62,534 bases of DNA from Leptolyngbyaceae cyanobacterium RM1_1_2 (GCA_012032345.1 JAAUQI010000027.1:1-62534); one strand, 5' to 3'; positions 45,704 through 55,757 are shown, counted from the first letter of the stretch. Translations and numbers: made by a program. Notes: generated by a model not told the origin, from the sequence alone.

Positions 45704-45733
45704 AAGCTAGCTTACAAAATTGGCGGTAAAAGG

Positions 45734-46639
45734 TTAAACCGATTGCTGGCTGAGGTCTGCCACTAAACCTGCCAGTTCTCGGGTCGCCCCCAGCGGTGGC
45801 ATCAGCCGAAATGCCACTTTCGGAAAGCGCTCGGCGAGTTCCTCAGTGCGCCGCATAATCGCGTCTGTAAGACTACCCGCAAATAGAAAGTAAGGCAAAA
45901 TGGTAATTCGCTGATGGCCCTGCTGCATTAGCTCAATCACCTGATCTTCTAAGCTTGGCGGTGTAGACCAGTAGGCAACGGTGGCGTTAAGCTGTCGAGC
46001 GATCGCCTCGACTTGCTTATTGCCTCCGGCCCGACGACTGCCGTGAGCCACCAGTAAAAATGCCTGAGAAGCGGCTTTACCCATTTTTTCGTTCAGCAGG
46101 TGGAATAACCCTGGATGATTGCCCAGATGAGAACACAGGGTTAGCCTGCAAAAATTTGTGAGCTGTAGACGAGCGGCCTCTACCTCAGCGGGGACATCTT
46201 CAGTGACATGTACACCCTGCAGCAAAAACAGCGGCACAATCCGCATTTCGGTTTTGCCTGCGGCCCGTGTCTTTTGAGCAAACTGGCAGATTTGAGTTTG
46301 CAAAGTAGCAGAGCCTAGCTCCAGACAAGCGGTTTCAACCACAGGTATAGGTGCGCTTTCAATAGCCTGCGATCGCGTTGCCGTCACTATCGATGCGGTG
46401 AACTGCTGACTAAACCCCTGCTCTAGTGAGCTAAAAGCAGAAGCTGTTTTGGTTGTTAGAGCAGGCTGCAAAGGTGCTGAATACGCCTGCTGAGCGATCG
46501 CCAGCCAGCTTAAACGCTGCTGAACCAGCTGAGCTAACCGCTCAACCATCGCCTGAGAGCGTGGATCTCGGCTGCCGTGCGACACTAGCAAATAGCTTGG
46601 GGTAGATCTAGTCACAGGTAGATAGGCACGATACGACAC
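45734..46639 (-). CDS. sirB: Sirohydrochlorin ferrochelatase/cobaltochelatase (SirB/CbiX type)
   Basis: SirB inserts iron into sirohydrochlorin to finish siroheme, the cofactor of nitrite and sulfite reductases. The 301-residue protein has two CbiX half-domains: YLLVSHGSRDPRSQAMVERL at the N-terminus and FLLVAHGSRRAGGNKQVEAIARQL in the C-terminal half, with metal-binding histidines in both, and LPYFLFAGSLTDAI. The first start is a GTG at 46639. The two halves are joined by a serine- and alanine-rich region. It lies upstream of cobA with a 30-base gap, and both act in the same pathway. Confidence 0.88.
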   Translation of the reverse strand: MSYRAYLPVTRSTPSYLLVSHGSRDPRSQAMVERLAQLVQQRLSWLAIAQQAYSAPLQPALTTKTASAFSSLEQGFSQQFTASIVTATRSQAIESAPIPVVETACLELGSATLQTQICQFAQKTRAAGKTEMRIVPLFLLQGVHVTEDVPAEVEAARLQLTNFCRLTLCSHLGNHPGLFHLLNEKMGKAASQAFLLVAHGSRRAGGNKQVEAIARQLNATVAYWSTPPSLEDQVIELMQQGHQRITILPYFLFAGSLTDAIMRRTEELAERFPKVAFRLMPPLGATRELAGLVADLSQQSV

Positions 46640-46744
46640 ATTTGAAGGCTATTAGCAATAGCCAACTGGCTCATTTTATCGGAACTTTACGCAAACGGAC
46701 TGTATCGAGGGAAGCATTCGAGCGATCGCCCCTGTTCTAGCGCT

Positions 46745-47176
46745 CTAGCGCTCTTCTGCCTTGAAGGTATAAAACCTTTGCCCAATTCCCAAGGTTGTAA
46801 ACTCGTAAGCCGGCAGCTGAGCTGCTTCGGGAATTGCTAGCTGGGTTCGATAGAGGCTGAAGAGGATGTAGTTTGACTGCGTCGTGTTGCTGTTAACTAG
46901 CTGCTGAATGGCTGCCTGGTTATTTTCTAGTAGGCTAGCGCACTGATCTTTTAGGATATCTGCTAGACCTGGCAAAGCCAGAGTGGCTTTAGGGCAAACT
47001 TCCTGTTGCAGATACTCAGTCAGGGCCGCAGCCGCATAAATTTGATAATCCTCACGGCTGGGATTGGTCAGCGCTAAAACGCCGCCGACAGCGACCAATA
47101 CTACTCCACCTATAGCTGTTGAGGTTTTCCACCAGCCCACAGTATCTTTTCCTCCTAGCGCTTCATCGAGCTTCAC
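46745..47176 (-). CDS. DUF4359 family membrane-anchored protein
   Basis: A 143-residue protein with one N-terminal membrane helix (STAIGGVVLVAVGGVLALTN) followed by the family signature NPSREDYQIYAAAALTEYLQ. The C-terminal half (TTQSNYILFSLYRTQL, YEFTTLGIGQRFYTF) matches DUF4359, a family of unknown function common in cyanobacteria. The start is GTG. It is spaced 75 bases from the hybrid histidine kinase upstream. Confidence 0.75.
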   Translation of the reverse strand: MKLDEALGGKDTVGWWKTSTAIGGVVLVAVGGVLALTNPSREDYQIYAAAALTEYLQQEVCPKATLALPGLADILKDQCASLLENNQAAIQQLVNSNTTQSNYILFSLYRTQLAIPEAAQLPAYEFTTLGIGQRFYTFKAEER

Positions 47177-47251
47177 TACCCGGTTCGAGTAAGTTCAACT
47201 CTTATTTACCCTAGTCGTTCTGCAATAAGAGATCTAGTCAGACAGGCTGGT

Positions 47252-50200
47252 TCAAAAAGAATCTGCATAGAGGTATTTCAGGGCCAAATGCTGCTGTAGA
47301 CAGTCAAAAATCTGGCTGCGTTTGAAGGGCTTTTGAATAAAGTCATCGCAGCCAGCGCTCAGGGCCGCTGCTGGGGAGGTTTGGGTGCCCGCAGCAGAGA
47401 TGGCAATAATTGGGGTGCGCTGAGTGTGAGGCTGGCACAGTTCGCGCTGGCGAATTTCACGGGTGGCAGCGTAGCCGTCTAAGTCTGGCATCCGCAAATC
47501 CATCCAGATCAAATCAGGTGCCCAGCTTTGCCAAAGCTCAACCGCTTCCTGGCCGCTGGACGCCTCGCGCAGGTCGGCTGCTAAGACGGCAAGTACCTTA
47601 GCGAGCAGCAGCCTGTTGACGGCGTTGTCGTCTACTATCAGCAAGCGCAAACGCATCTGAGCGCTGACCAATCCAATCACGCGCTGCTCTTGAACCTGTC
47701 TAGACAGATTAGCGGCTTGAGTAGGCTCGCTCAGGATGTCAAAGCGAAAGGTTGTACCGCTACCCAGTTCGCTGATACAGATAATATCTCCGCCCATGAT
47801 CTGAACAAATCTGCGGCTAATCACTAAGCCAAGGCCATTACCCTGCGACGGGTGGAGGCGAACTTTTGCCTGAGCGAAAGCTTGAAATAGATGAACCTGA
47901 TCTTTGACTGTCATGCCAACGCCAGTATCGCTGACCTCAAACTGTAGCCGCAGCTGATTGTGGGTAGGCTGCTCTGGGTGGCGGCATACCCGCAGCTCAA
48001 TGCTGCCTGTCTCGGTAAACTTAAGGGCGTTGTCGAGGAGATTAATTAAAACCTGGCGCAGCTTCATATTGTCGGTGCAGATCGAGTTGGGCACATCAGG
48101 GGCGCACTGAATCGTTAGATTCAGCTGTTTGTTCTGTGCTCTCAGGAAAAACAGGTTTTTGAGATCGTTGAGGAGGCTCGACAAATCAGCGACGCCTAAA
48201 TCAAGCGTAGCTTTGTTGGCCTCAACTTTGGCGAGATCTAAAAGCTGATTGACGATGTTGAGCAGATGGTCGCCGCTTTGCTCAATGATGTCGGCATAGC
48301 TGTGCTGCTCTTGGGTAGAAATGTTGCTGTCTTTGAGCAGGCGGACAAAGCCTAAAATAGCGCTGAGGGGCGATCGCAGCTCGTGGCTAATATTGGCAAC
48401 GAAAATGTCTTTAGCTTTATTGGCTGCTTCAGCCGCTTCTTTTGCGGTGACCAATTCTAGTTCAGCGCGTTTGCGATCGCTAATATCGGTAACCAGCGCA
48501 TAACAGCCCACAACCTTTGAGTGCTGGTCAAAATCAGGCACCAGTCTAGCGGCGACGTGACGATTGCCCCCTCTAGCATAGGGAATCTGCGCTTCATAGC
48601 TGATGGTTTCTCCCACCAGCGCTCGCTCTATATAAGTTTGAACCTGGGCATAAGCCTTTGTGCCAATTACCGACTGAACTGTTCTACCCAGGAAAGCTTT
48701 CTGAGACTGTCTGAACCAGATTTCGTAAGTCTTGTTGACAAAGCAATAGCGCTGCTCGGCATCGATGTAGGCAATACAGCCCGGTACAGAATCAGCGATC
48801 AGTTCTAGTTCAGCTCTGCTGGCTTTTAGCTCGGCCTCAGCCTGCTTGCGGCAGGTAATGTCATCGGCTATACCAATGTAGCGCAGCGGCTGTCCGGCCT
48901 CGTCTAGCACAGGTGATATTTGAGCATAGATCCAGCGAACTTCACCATTAGGACGCACAATTCGGTATTCCCGCTCGGTAGACTGGCCGTTGAACTGATT
49001 AGCAATAGAGGCTTGTATCCGTTCTCGATCGTCTATATGAATAGCCTCCTGCCAGGATTCTGGCGAATCATTGAGGCTTTCAATTGAGCGGCCCCAAATT
49101 CTCTCATAGGCAGGGCTAACATACAGATAACGCCTTGTCATAGCGCAGCGAACGAAAAATAGCTGGTGAATCGTGTTGGCAATCTCCTGGAACCGCGATT
49201 CGCTCTCTTTTAGCGCTAGTTCAGCCCGTTTGCGATCGCTGATGTCTGTGGCAAAGCCCTCTAGACCCAGCACCTCACCGCTGGCAGAAAAAATGCCCCG
49301 CCCCCGTTCCCACAGCCACTTATGCTCTCCTGACTTGGCGACAATACGATATTCACACTCATAGGGTTGCCGCAGAGCCACAGCCTGCTGCACGGTTTGC
49401 CAAACGGCTTCTCGGTCGTCAGCAAATATTATTTGAGAGCAGGTCACTGTGCCCTCTGCCAGATACTCTTTGGGTAGATAGCCTGTAACGCTAAAGACTC
49501 CTTCACTTATGTACTCAGGCGTATAGCTGCGATCGTTGGCAACGCGATAGATAAAGCCGGGTAGGTTGGTGACAAGCGTAGAGAGAAAGCGCTCTCTTTC
49601 TTGCAGCTCCTGGGTTTGGGCCTCAACCCGCTGCTCTAGCTCTCGTTCGTTTTGCTGTAGCTGGGTCAGGGCAGCTTGTAGCTGGGTCGTCATCTGCCCA
49701 AACTGCTGTTGCAAAGAGTCAATTTCTCGAATTTTGCTGGTGCTTAAAGGGACGGCTGCACCGGAGGCAAAGGCGTGGGTAGCCCGCTCCAAATCTAAAA
49801 CTGGCCGCGTAATCCGTCGAGCCAGCCAAACTCCTACGCCAATAGCCACCAGCAGGGCTAGCCCACCTAGCCAGACCGTGCGCTGGGCGCTGGCACAGAT
49901 AGCCGCCATGAAGTCAGCTTTTGGTACCGCTACGACAATCAGCCAGTCTGGTTCGTCGCCGTTTTTGTAAGGTATGGCCTGAAGAAAATAGCGATCGCCC
50001 TCCGACTCAAAACTCATCTGCTGCTCGTTTTTGACCCTCTGCAGCTCGCCAAATTCGGAACGTAGTGCCTGATAGCTGTCCCGTAGCAGAGGAGTGTTGC
50101 TCTCTGCGGCTGGAATCCGCTCAAACTCAGTGTTTCCTGCCTGATCTAGCCGGGTTGAGTAAAACATTTCAGAGACTGATGATGCAATTAGAAAGCGATC

Positions 50201-50947
50201 GCAGTCAAAGATAAAAACTTCCCCCGATTTGCCAATCTCCAGGATTTTCAGGAAGTCACTAATGCTATTGAGGCTGAGGTTGACCGCAAAGACCCCCAGC
50301 AGCTTGCCCTGGTTGTTGTAGGCTGGCTGGTAAGCATTGATGGCTAAAACATCGCTTTCACCAATTTGAGACGGTTCGCTCCAGCCCGCCTTGCCAGTTT
50401 TGAGCGCGTCTTGGTACCAAGGGCGATCGCGCACGTCAAAGTCATCTAAGGTTGAAAGATACTGGCCAAGATTACCCTCAGCATCAACCTCATAGATGTC
50501 AAGCTGCTGCCTCCCTGCTACTGCTGAGGAGACTCCGGCTTTAAGCGGGTAATCCATCTGACTGAGCTTAGCACCCCCTGCTTCAGAAGAGCTGACGCGC
50601 TGAATCGTTCTTAGATCTCCTTGAGGAGTCCCAAACAAAATAGTGGTCACGGCTGTTATCTGCTGATGCTGAGCTATCAAGCGTCGGTGTAGCCGATCGA
50701 GATTATTTGAATCAGTCGGGTTGACTTTTATCTCTGCGGCGTTGAGCTGATTAATTAGCTTTGCAGTTTGTAAATAGTCATCTAGCTTTTGAGCGGTGCG
50801 ATCGCCGATTTCCGCCATGAGCTGGTTTGCCAAATCTTGCACTGCACTATATCCGCTCTGATAAGAGAGATAACCCAAACTTGCAGCCATTCCAGCCACC
50901 TGAGCAATAAACGCTGTGACTAACAGGTGCCGTAGAGCAATGCGCAT
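47252..50947 (-). CDS. Hybrid sensor histidine kinase with Cache, HAMP, PAS and receiver domains
   Basis: A 1231-residue membrane kinase. Order: membrane helix (8-28), extracytoplasmic dCache sensor (35-330), second helix (357-377), HAMP (378-430), coiled coil, three PAS domains (455-575, 585-705, 710-825), HisKA with phospho-acceptor in VANISHELRSPLSAI (near 855), ATPase (N-box NLLDNALKFTE, DTGVGM, GNGLGLVISRRF) and a C-terminal receiver (LLIVDDNAVNRLLL, aspartate in WMDLRMPDLDG near 1152). Cache domains sense small extracellular molecules. The first PAS closely resembles the first PAS of the GGDEF/EAL protein. No obvious target gene lies beside it. Confidence 0.92.
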   Translation of the reverse strand: MRIALRHLLVTAFIAQVAGMAASLGYLSYQSGYSAVQDLANQLMAEIGDRTAQKLDDYLQTAKLINQLNAAEIKVNPTDSNNLDRLHRRLIAQHQQITAVTTILFGTPQGDLRTIQRVSSSEAGGAKLSQMDYPLKAGVSSAVAGRQQLDIYEVDAEGNLGQYLSTLDDFDVRDRPWYQDALKTGKAGWSEPSQIGESDVLAINAYQPAYNNQGKLLGVFAVNLSLNSISDFLKILEIGKSGEVFIFDCDRFLIASSVSEMFYSTRLDQAGNTEFERIPAAESNTPLLRDSYQALRSEFGELQRVKNEQQMSFESEGDRYFLQAIPYKNGDEPDWLIVVAVPKADFMAAICASAQRTVWLGGLALLVAIGVGVWLARRITRPVLDLERATHAFASGAAVPLSTSKIREIDSLQQQFGQMTTQLQAALTQLQQNERELEQRVEAQTQELQERERFLSTLVTNLPGFIYRVANDRSYTPEYISEGVFSVTGYLPKEYLAEGTVTCSQIIFADDREAVWQTVQQAVALRQPYECEYRIVAKSGEHKWLWERGRGIFSASGEVLGLEGFATDISDRKRAELALKESESRFQEIANTIHQLFFVRCAMTRRYLYVSPAYERIWGRSIESLNDSPESWQEAIHIDDRERIQASIANQFNGQSTEREYRIVRPNGEVRWIYAQISPVLDEAGQPLRYIGIADDITCRKQAEAELKASRAELELIADSVPGCIAYIDAEQRYCFVNKTYEIWFRQSQKAFLGRTVQSVIGTKAYAQVQTYIERALVGETISYEAQIPYARGGNRHVAARLVPDFDQHSKVVGCYALVTDISDRKRAELELVTAKEAAEAANKAKDIFVANISHELRSPLSAILGFVRLLKDSNISTQEQHSYADIIEQSGDHLLNIVNQLLDLAKVEANKATLDLGVADLSSLLNDLKNLFFLRAQNKQLNLTIQCAPDVPNSICTDNMKLRQVLINLLDNALKFTETGSIELRVCRHPEQPTHNQLRLQFEVSDTGVGMTVKDQVHLFQAFAQAKVRLHPSQGNGLGLVISRRFVQIMGGDIICISELGSGTTFRFDILSEPTQAANLSRQVQEQRVIGLVSAQMRLRLLIVDDNAVNRLLLAKVLAVLAADLREASSGQEAVELWQSWAPDLIWMDLRMPDLDGYAATREIRQRELCQPHTQRTPIIAISAAGTQTSPAAALSAGCDDFIQKPFKRSQIFDCLQQHLALKYLYADSF

Positions 50948-51081
50948 ATCGAAATATAAGACTTAACGGTTACAGGATAATTTCTGCTAACTCATGTATC
51001 TTATGCATTCCTAAGCGCTGAGGTTCCGGATCTTTGGTTGCTTGACATAATCTTTAGTTACCAGCTTAGATAAGGCAAAAA

Positions 51082-51447
51082 TTACCGCCAGTTGCGCTCA
51101 GCCTGTTGCCTTACATAAGCTGCCAGAGCCTGAATTTCTGAGGTACTGAGGCGATCGCCAAAAGCAGACATATTGTTTTTGCCGTGGGTAATCAAATCTG
51201 CGATCGCGGCTACCGAGTCTATCTGATAGCGCTGTAGCGTTCTAAGTTTTAGATTTTTGCCCCGTCGTACAATATTGCCGCCGTGAGCGTGGCAGCCAGC
51301 GCAGTGGAGATCAAACAGCTGATCTGGATGTATGTCTGCGGCATGAGCTACAGGCATAATGCCGATAAGGAATACCAGAATCATCGCCAACAGGCATCTG
51401 TAGAGCCAGACGAACCTGAACTCAAATTGTCTTTTGAACGGCGTCAT
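51082..51447 (-). CDS. Cytochrome c6-like lumenal protein
   Basis: A monohaem c-type cytochrome of 121 residues. A long signal peptide (basic FKRQFEFRFVWLYR, then AMILVFLIGIMPVAHA) ends at AD. The haem motif is CAGCH; the axial methionine is in NNMSAFGDRLS; the end IQALAAYVRQQAERNWR fits cytochrome c6. It differs from classic PetJ in the region after the haem (GGNIVRRGKNLKL), so it may be a c6-like paralogue (c6B/c6C) rather than the photosynthetic donor. I chose the ATG at 51447. It overlaps the GGDEF/EAL gene by 26 bases. Confidence 0.88.
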   Translation of the reverse strand: MTPFKRQFEFRFVWLYRCLLAMILVFLIGIMPVAHAADIHPDQLFDLHCAGCHAHGGNIVRRGKNLKLRTLQRYQIDSVAAIADLITHGKNNMSAFGDRLSTSEIQALAAYVRQQAERNWR

Positions 51448-54400
51448 GGGCAAGGGGCTGATAGGTTTGTAAAAACTGGGTCATCGCGGCGGCGGCTAGC
51501 GGTGGGCTAAACCAGTTGCCCTGTAGCTCTGGACAGCTCAGCGATCGCAGCAGATTGACCTGTGCTGAAGTTTCTACGCCCTCTGCCACAACCGTCAGGT
51601 GGAGTGCCTGTCCTAAAGCAATGATAGCGGCGATCATGGCCTGGTCGTCAGGGCTGTCAGCTAGCTCTTGCACAAAGGTTCGATCAATTTTTAGGCCGTC
51701 TAGGGGCAGCTTTCTAAGATAGCTTAGGGAAGAGTAGCCCGTGCCAAAGTCATCCATAATCACCCGCATCCCCTGCTGACGTAGCTGATTCAGGGTTTTG
51801 ATCGTGCGATCGATGTCCTGCATGGCCGCAGTCTCAGTAACTTCTAGCTCTAATGACGCTGAGGTCAGGCCAATGGTTTGCATGATCTGCTCAATCATGT
51901 CTGCTAGGGCTGGCATCTGTAGCTGCCGGGGAGAAAGATTGACGGCAATCTGTAGCGCTTCAAATCCCTCGATTTGCCAGCGTTTCAACTGCTGGCAGGC
52001 TGTTTTAATCACCCACTCACCCATAGGCACAATCAAACCATTTTCCTCAGCAATAGGAATAAACGTCTGAGGCGGCACTAGGCTGAGCTGAGGATGCTGC
52101 CAGCGCAGCAGTACCTCAATTGGCCCCAGCGCCCCGGTGGCAAGGTTGATTCGAGGCTGATAGTGCAAGACGAACTCGTGGCGCTCTAAGGCATGGTGCA
52201 GGCTATTTTCTAGAATGAGCCGCTGCGAAGCCTGAACGTGAATGGTGGCAGTATAAAACTGGTAGCGATTGCGCCCTTTTTCTTTAGCCTGGTACATGGC
52301 AGCGTCAGCGTTTTTAATCATGCCCTCGGTATCGACGCCGTCTTGCGGGTAGAGAGCAATGCCGATGCTGCTGGTAATATGCAGTTCCTGGTTGGCCAGA
52401 AAAAACGGTCGCTTGAGCACGTCTAAAAGCCGCTGAGCCACCTGAGCTACCTGAGTCGCCTGGGATAGCTGAGGCAGCAATAGAGTAAATTCATCTCCGC
52501 CCCATCGAGCAATCATGTCTTTACTACGTAGCACTGTAGTCAGCCGCTGAGTAGCTTCTTGGAGTAAGCGATCGCCAATTGCATGGCCTAGAGTGTCATT
52601 GATAGTTTTGAAGCGATCGAGGTCGAGAAACATCACGGCCAGCAGATCTTGAGCCTGACGGCTATCAGCGATCGCGGTTTGCAAACAGCGGTTAAACAGC
52701 ATCCGGTTGGGCAGTCCCGTCAGCGCATCGTGAAAAGCCTGATAGCGCATTTTTTCTTCGGTCTGCTGCCGCTCAATGGCACCGCCGATGCTAGCTGCGA
52801 TCGCCACCAAAATTGACTCATCATTGTGCGTCCATTGTCGAGGCGCTGAGCAGGCATCAAAGCCAATATGCCCCCATAGCCCGTCTTTGACAAAAACAGG
52901 CACCATCAGGATAGACAGAATCTGATCTTTAGCCAATAGCGCCTGCTCCGCAGCCGGAAAAGTCTGGACTAATCCACAGATAGACTGACCTTGACTAAAG
53001 GTGTCATACCAGCGCCCCAGCCCTGCGGCTTGATAAGGCTGATTCTGCCAGTGGGGCTGATTTAGAGAAGGTATAACGCCGGAACGAATCCACTCAAAGC
53101 GCATAGTCATGGCAATCTCGCCCGTCGTTGGATGAGGATGGTTTTCGTAGAGATAGACCCGATCTGCGGCGGCAGCTTTGCCTAGAATAGTCAGCACGTC
53201 CGGCATCGCCTGCGCTAGGTCAGGATTGACCAACAGACAGTAGCTGGCATCAGCCACCCCTTTCAGCAGGCGATCGCGGCGATGTAGCTCAGCTTCAGCC
53301 TGCTTACGGTGGGTAATATTTTCAACTGTGCCTTCATAGCCGACCAGCTCCCCAGCAGAATTATAAACAGCCCTGGCCGACTCCGAAATCCAGATAATAC
53401 TGCCGTCTTTGCAATAAACCTGAGACTCAAAGCCCAGTACGGCCCCCTGCTGCTGAACTTGCTGGCAGAACATCTGACGGTGCTGCTGATCGACATACAC
53501 CTGCTGGGCAATATCCGTAATCTGACTAACCAGCTCGGCGGGTGAATCATAGCCGTAGAGCTTAGCCATCATTGGATTGACCGTCAGGTATTGGCCCTGC
53601 ACCGTACTTTGAAAAATACCTTCTACCGCGTTCTCAAAGATGCTGCGGTATTTAGTTTCTGCCTGTTTAAGGTGAGCTTCTGCCTGCCAGCGCTCATAGG
53701 CCAGCGAAAAGGCCGCCGCCGCACTGCGTAAAAAATCGACTTCAGAGGACTGCCAGAGCCTAGCTTCATGACAGTTGTTAAGGCCAATCAAACCATACAG
53801 CTCGCCCTTGAGAATCAAAGGCAAGAGCAGCAGCGATAAGACCTGCTTGGAGGAGGCCGTTAGGGCCTGATATTGCGCGGGGGTAAAATCGTCGCAGATT
53901 TGATTGACAGCCTGCCCCGCCTGGAGCTGCTTTAGCCAGTTGCTAAATACGGCTGCTGGAAAGATAGCTGGTTCAAATGACGGAGCTGCCATGTCTGGGG
54001 CCAGCCACTCTGCCTGCTGCACTGCCAGTCGCTCACCGCCAGTCTCAGAAACAAAGTGATATAGGCAAACTCGGCTAGCAGTAGCCGCAGTTCCCAACGG
54101 CTTGAGCAATGCCTGACATTCTTCTAAATTGGGCAAACTCTTGAGACTTAAGAGCTGCTGCTGGATTTCAACTAGAGCTGTCATATACTGCTCACGCTGA
54201 GCCAGCGCCTGCTGGCTCAAAAGCTGCTCGGTGACGTCCTCAAAAATGCCTAAGACACCGACAATACTGCCGTCGCTGTCGTGAATGGGAAGCTTGCTAC
54301 AGTCTACCCAGCGCGGTTGCCCCCCGTCCGCATAGGTCTGCTGCTCCAGGGTTTGCAGTTTGACCTGATCAGCTGCTAGAATTTGGCGATCGCGCTGGCG

Positions 54401-55552
54401 AAAAAGCTCAGCATCTGCGTCTGAGTAAGCCGGGATAGCGCTGTCGTCTTGACCCACAATAGCCTGTGGCGACTCCAAGCCCACCGCATTGGCAAACGCC
54501 TGATTGCAGCCCAGATAGCGGCTATTTTGATCTTTCCACAAAATTTGGTGGGGGATGTTGTTGAGGACAAGCTGGAGTAAGTTTTCCCGCGTTTGCAAAG
54601 CTTTTTCAATCAGCTTACGCTCTGTGATGTCGATAATGAGTCCCTGGACGCCTAAAACTGTAGCATTGCTGCCAACATTGTCATCATAGATAGCCATCCC
54701 CTTTTCCCAAAGCCACTTTTGCTGTCCCGCCCGGGTACGAATGCGATACTCAACCTCATAGGGCTGATTCTGAGCGATCGCCGCTTGAATTGCCTGCAAA
54801 ATTCGAGGTAAATCCTCTGCATGAATAATATTTTTACAGGTCAGCCCCTGCTCAGAAGCAATTAGCTCTTCGCTGTTGTAACCCGTCATCCCCAGGCATC
54901 CGCCGCTAAGATACTGTACGCTCCAGGCGCGATCGTTTGTAGTTCTAAAAACAATTCCTGGTAGTGTGCTAATTAAATGATTGAGCTGTTGCTGGCTTTC
55001 CTCTAGGGCTACCTGAGTCTGCTTCAACCGCATAATGGCTCCTAGCTGCGCTGCAACCGCTGAGACTAGCTGCACCTGCTGCTCACTAGCCGAACAAGCC
55101 TGACACCTGAAAAATGCCAGCACAGCCAGCGGCTCACGCCCAAACAGAATAGGAATTCCCACACCCGTCTTTAAGCCCACTGATAAAGCCGACTTGGCTC
55201 TTAAGAACTTCGATTCCGAGACGGTTGAGACATCTCGAATCCACTCTAGCTGCTGAGACTGCCAGACCCGTCCGGGCAGACCCGTGCCAATTGGAAACTG
55301 ATACCGCTGGCTGATCAGGCCAAACTGCTCCAGTTCTGACAGGGCCGCATACCAAATAGGGCTATAGGTCAACCCTGTTTGTGACTTATCAGGCAGCCAA
55401 ACTTCACCAAATTCCCACTTGCTGAAACAGCAAACCTGCTGCAAAATCTGTCGTAGCGCACTGTCGAAATCTGGGGCTTCACTAATGGCCTGATGAATCG
55501 ACTGCAGTAGCTGATAGGGAATTGAATGGCTGGTGGCTGAAGAGTTGAACAT
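51422..55552 (-). CDS. Multi-sensor diguanylate cyclase/phosphodiesterase (GAF-PAS-PAS-GAF-PAS-GAF-GGDEF-EAL)
   Basis: A 1376-residue soluble c-di-GMP enzyme. Order: GAF (20-175), PAS (190-315), PAS (320-445), GAF (455-630), PAS (635-755), GAF (760-935), GGDEF (945-1105) and EAL (1115-1365). The GGDEF motif is intact and preceded by RSKD five residues earlier, a product-inhibition (I-site) motif. The EAL motif reads EVL, but DDFGTGYSSLSYLRKLPLDGLKIDRTFV and VVAEGVET are kept, so phosphodiesterase activity is plausible. The GAF domains lack an obvious bilin cysteine that I can confirm. It overlaps the cytochrome gene and may be co-transcribed with it. Confidence 0.92.
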   Translation of the reverse strand: MFNSSATSHSIPYQLLQSIHQAISEAPDFDSALRQILQQVCCFSKWEFGEVWLPDKSQTGLTYSPIWYAALSELEQFGLISQRYQFPIGTGLPGRVWQSQQLEWIRDVSTVSESKFLRAKSALSVGLKTGVGIPILFGREPLAVLAFFRCQACSASEQQVQLVSAVAAQLGAIMRLKQTQVALEESQQQLNHLISTLPGIVFRTTNDRAWSVQYLSGGCLGMTGYNSEELIASEQGLTCKNIIHAEDLPRILQAIQAAIAQNQPYEVEYRIRTRAGQQKWLWEKGMAIYDDNVGSNATVLGVQGLIIDITERKLIEKALQTRENLLQLVLNNIPHQILWKDQNSRYLGCNQAFANAVGLESPQAIVGQDDSAIPAYSDADAELFRQRDRQILAADQVKLQTLEQQTYADGGQPRWVDCSKLPIHDSDGSIVGVLGIFEDVTEQLLSQQALAQREQYMTALVEIQQQLLSLKSLPNLEECQALLKPLGTAATASRVCLYHFVSETGGERLAVQQAEWLAPDMAAPSFEPAIFPAAVFSNWLKQLQAGQAVNQICDDFTPAQYQALTASSKQVLSLLLLPLILKGELYGLIGLNNCHEARLWQSSEVDFLRSAAAAFSLAYERWQAEAHLKQAETKYRSIFENAVEGIFQSTVQGQYLTVNPMMAKLYGYDSPAELVSQITDIAQQVYVDQQHRQMFCQQVQQQGAVLGFESQVYCKDGSIIWISESARAVYNSAGELVGYEGTVENITHRKQAEAELHRRDRLLKGVADASYCLLVNPDLAQAMPDVLTILGKAAAADRVYLYENHPHPTTGEIAMTMRFEWIRSGVIPSLNQPHWQNQPYQAAGLGRWYDTFSQGQSICGLVQTFPAAEQALLAKDQILSILMVPVFVKDGLWGHIGFDACSAPRQWTHNDESILVAIAASIGGAIERQQTEEKMRYQAFHDALTGLPNRMLFNRCLQTAIADSRQAQDLLAVMFLDLDRFKTINDTLGHAIGDRLLQEATQRLTTVLRSKDMIARWGGDEFTLLLPQLSQATQVAQVAQRLLDVLKRPFFLANQELHITSSIGIALYPQDGVDTEGMIKNADAAMYQAKEKGRNRYQFYTATIHVQASQRLILENSLHHALERHEFVLHYQPRINLATGALGPIEVLLRWQHPQLSLVPPQTFIPIAEENGLIVPMGEWVIKTACQQLKRWQIEGFEALQIAVNLSPRQLQMPALADMIEQIMQTIGLTSASLELEVTETAAMQDIDRTIKTLNQLRQQGMRVIMDDFGTGYSSLSYLRKLPLDGLKIDRTFVQELADSPDDQAMIAAIIALGQALHLTVVAEGVETSAQVNLLRSLSCPELQGNWFSPPLAAAAMTQFLQTYQPLAHDAVQKTI

Positions 55553-55757
55553 TACCAGACGTTAGTTAAGTAGATGCAGACACCGATTTAAGCAGGCTCA
55601 AATCACCCGATAGATTGACAGAGTACTATCTGAGAGCTGATTTACGCCATCAACATCGCATCACGCATTACACCACGCATCACAACACAGGGGCTTTGCT
55701 TTAGATGAAGATTAACTTCTAATGCCCAAGAAATATTCCCAACCTCTTTTCCCCAGC

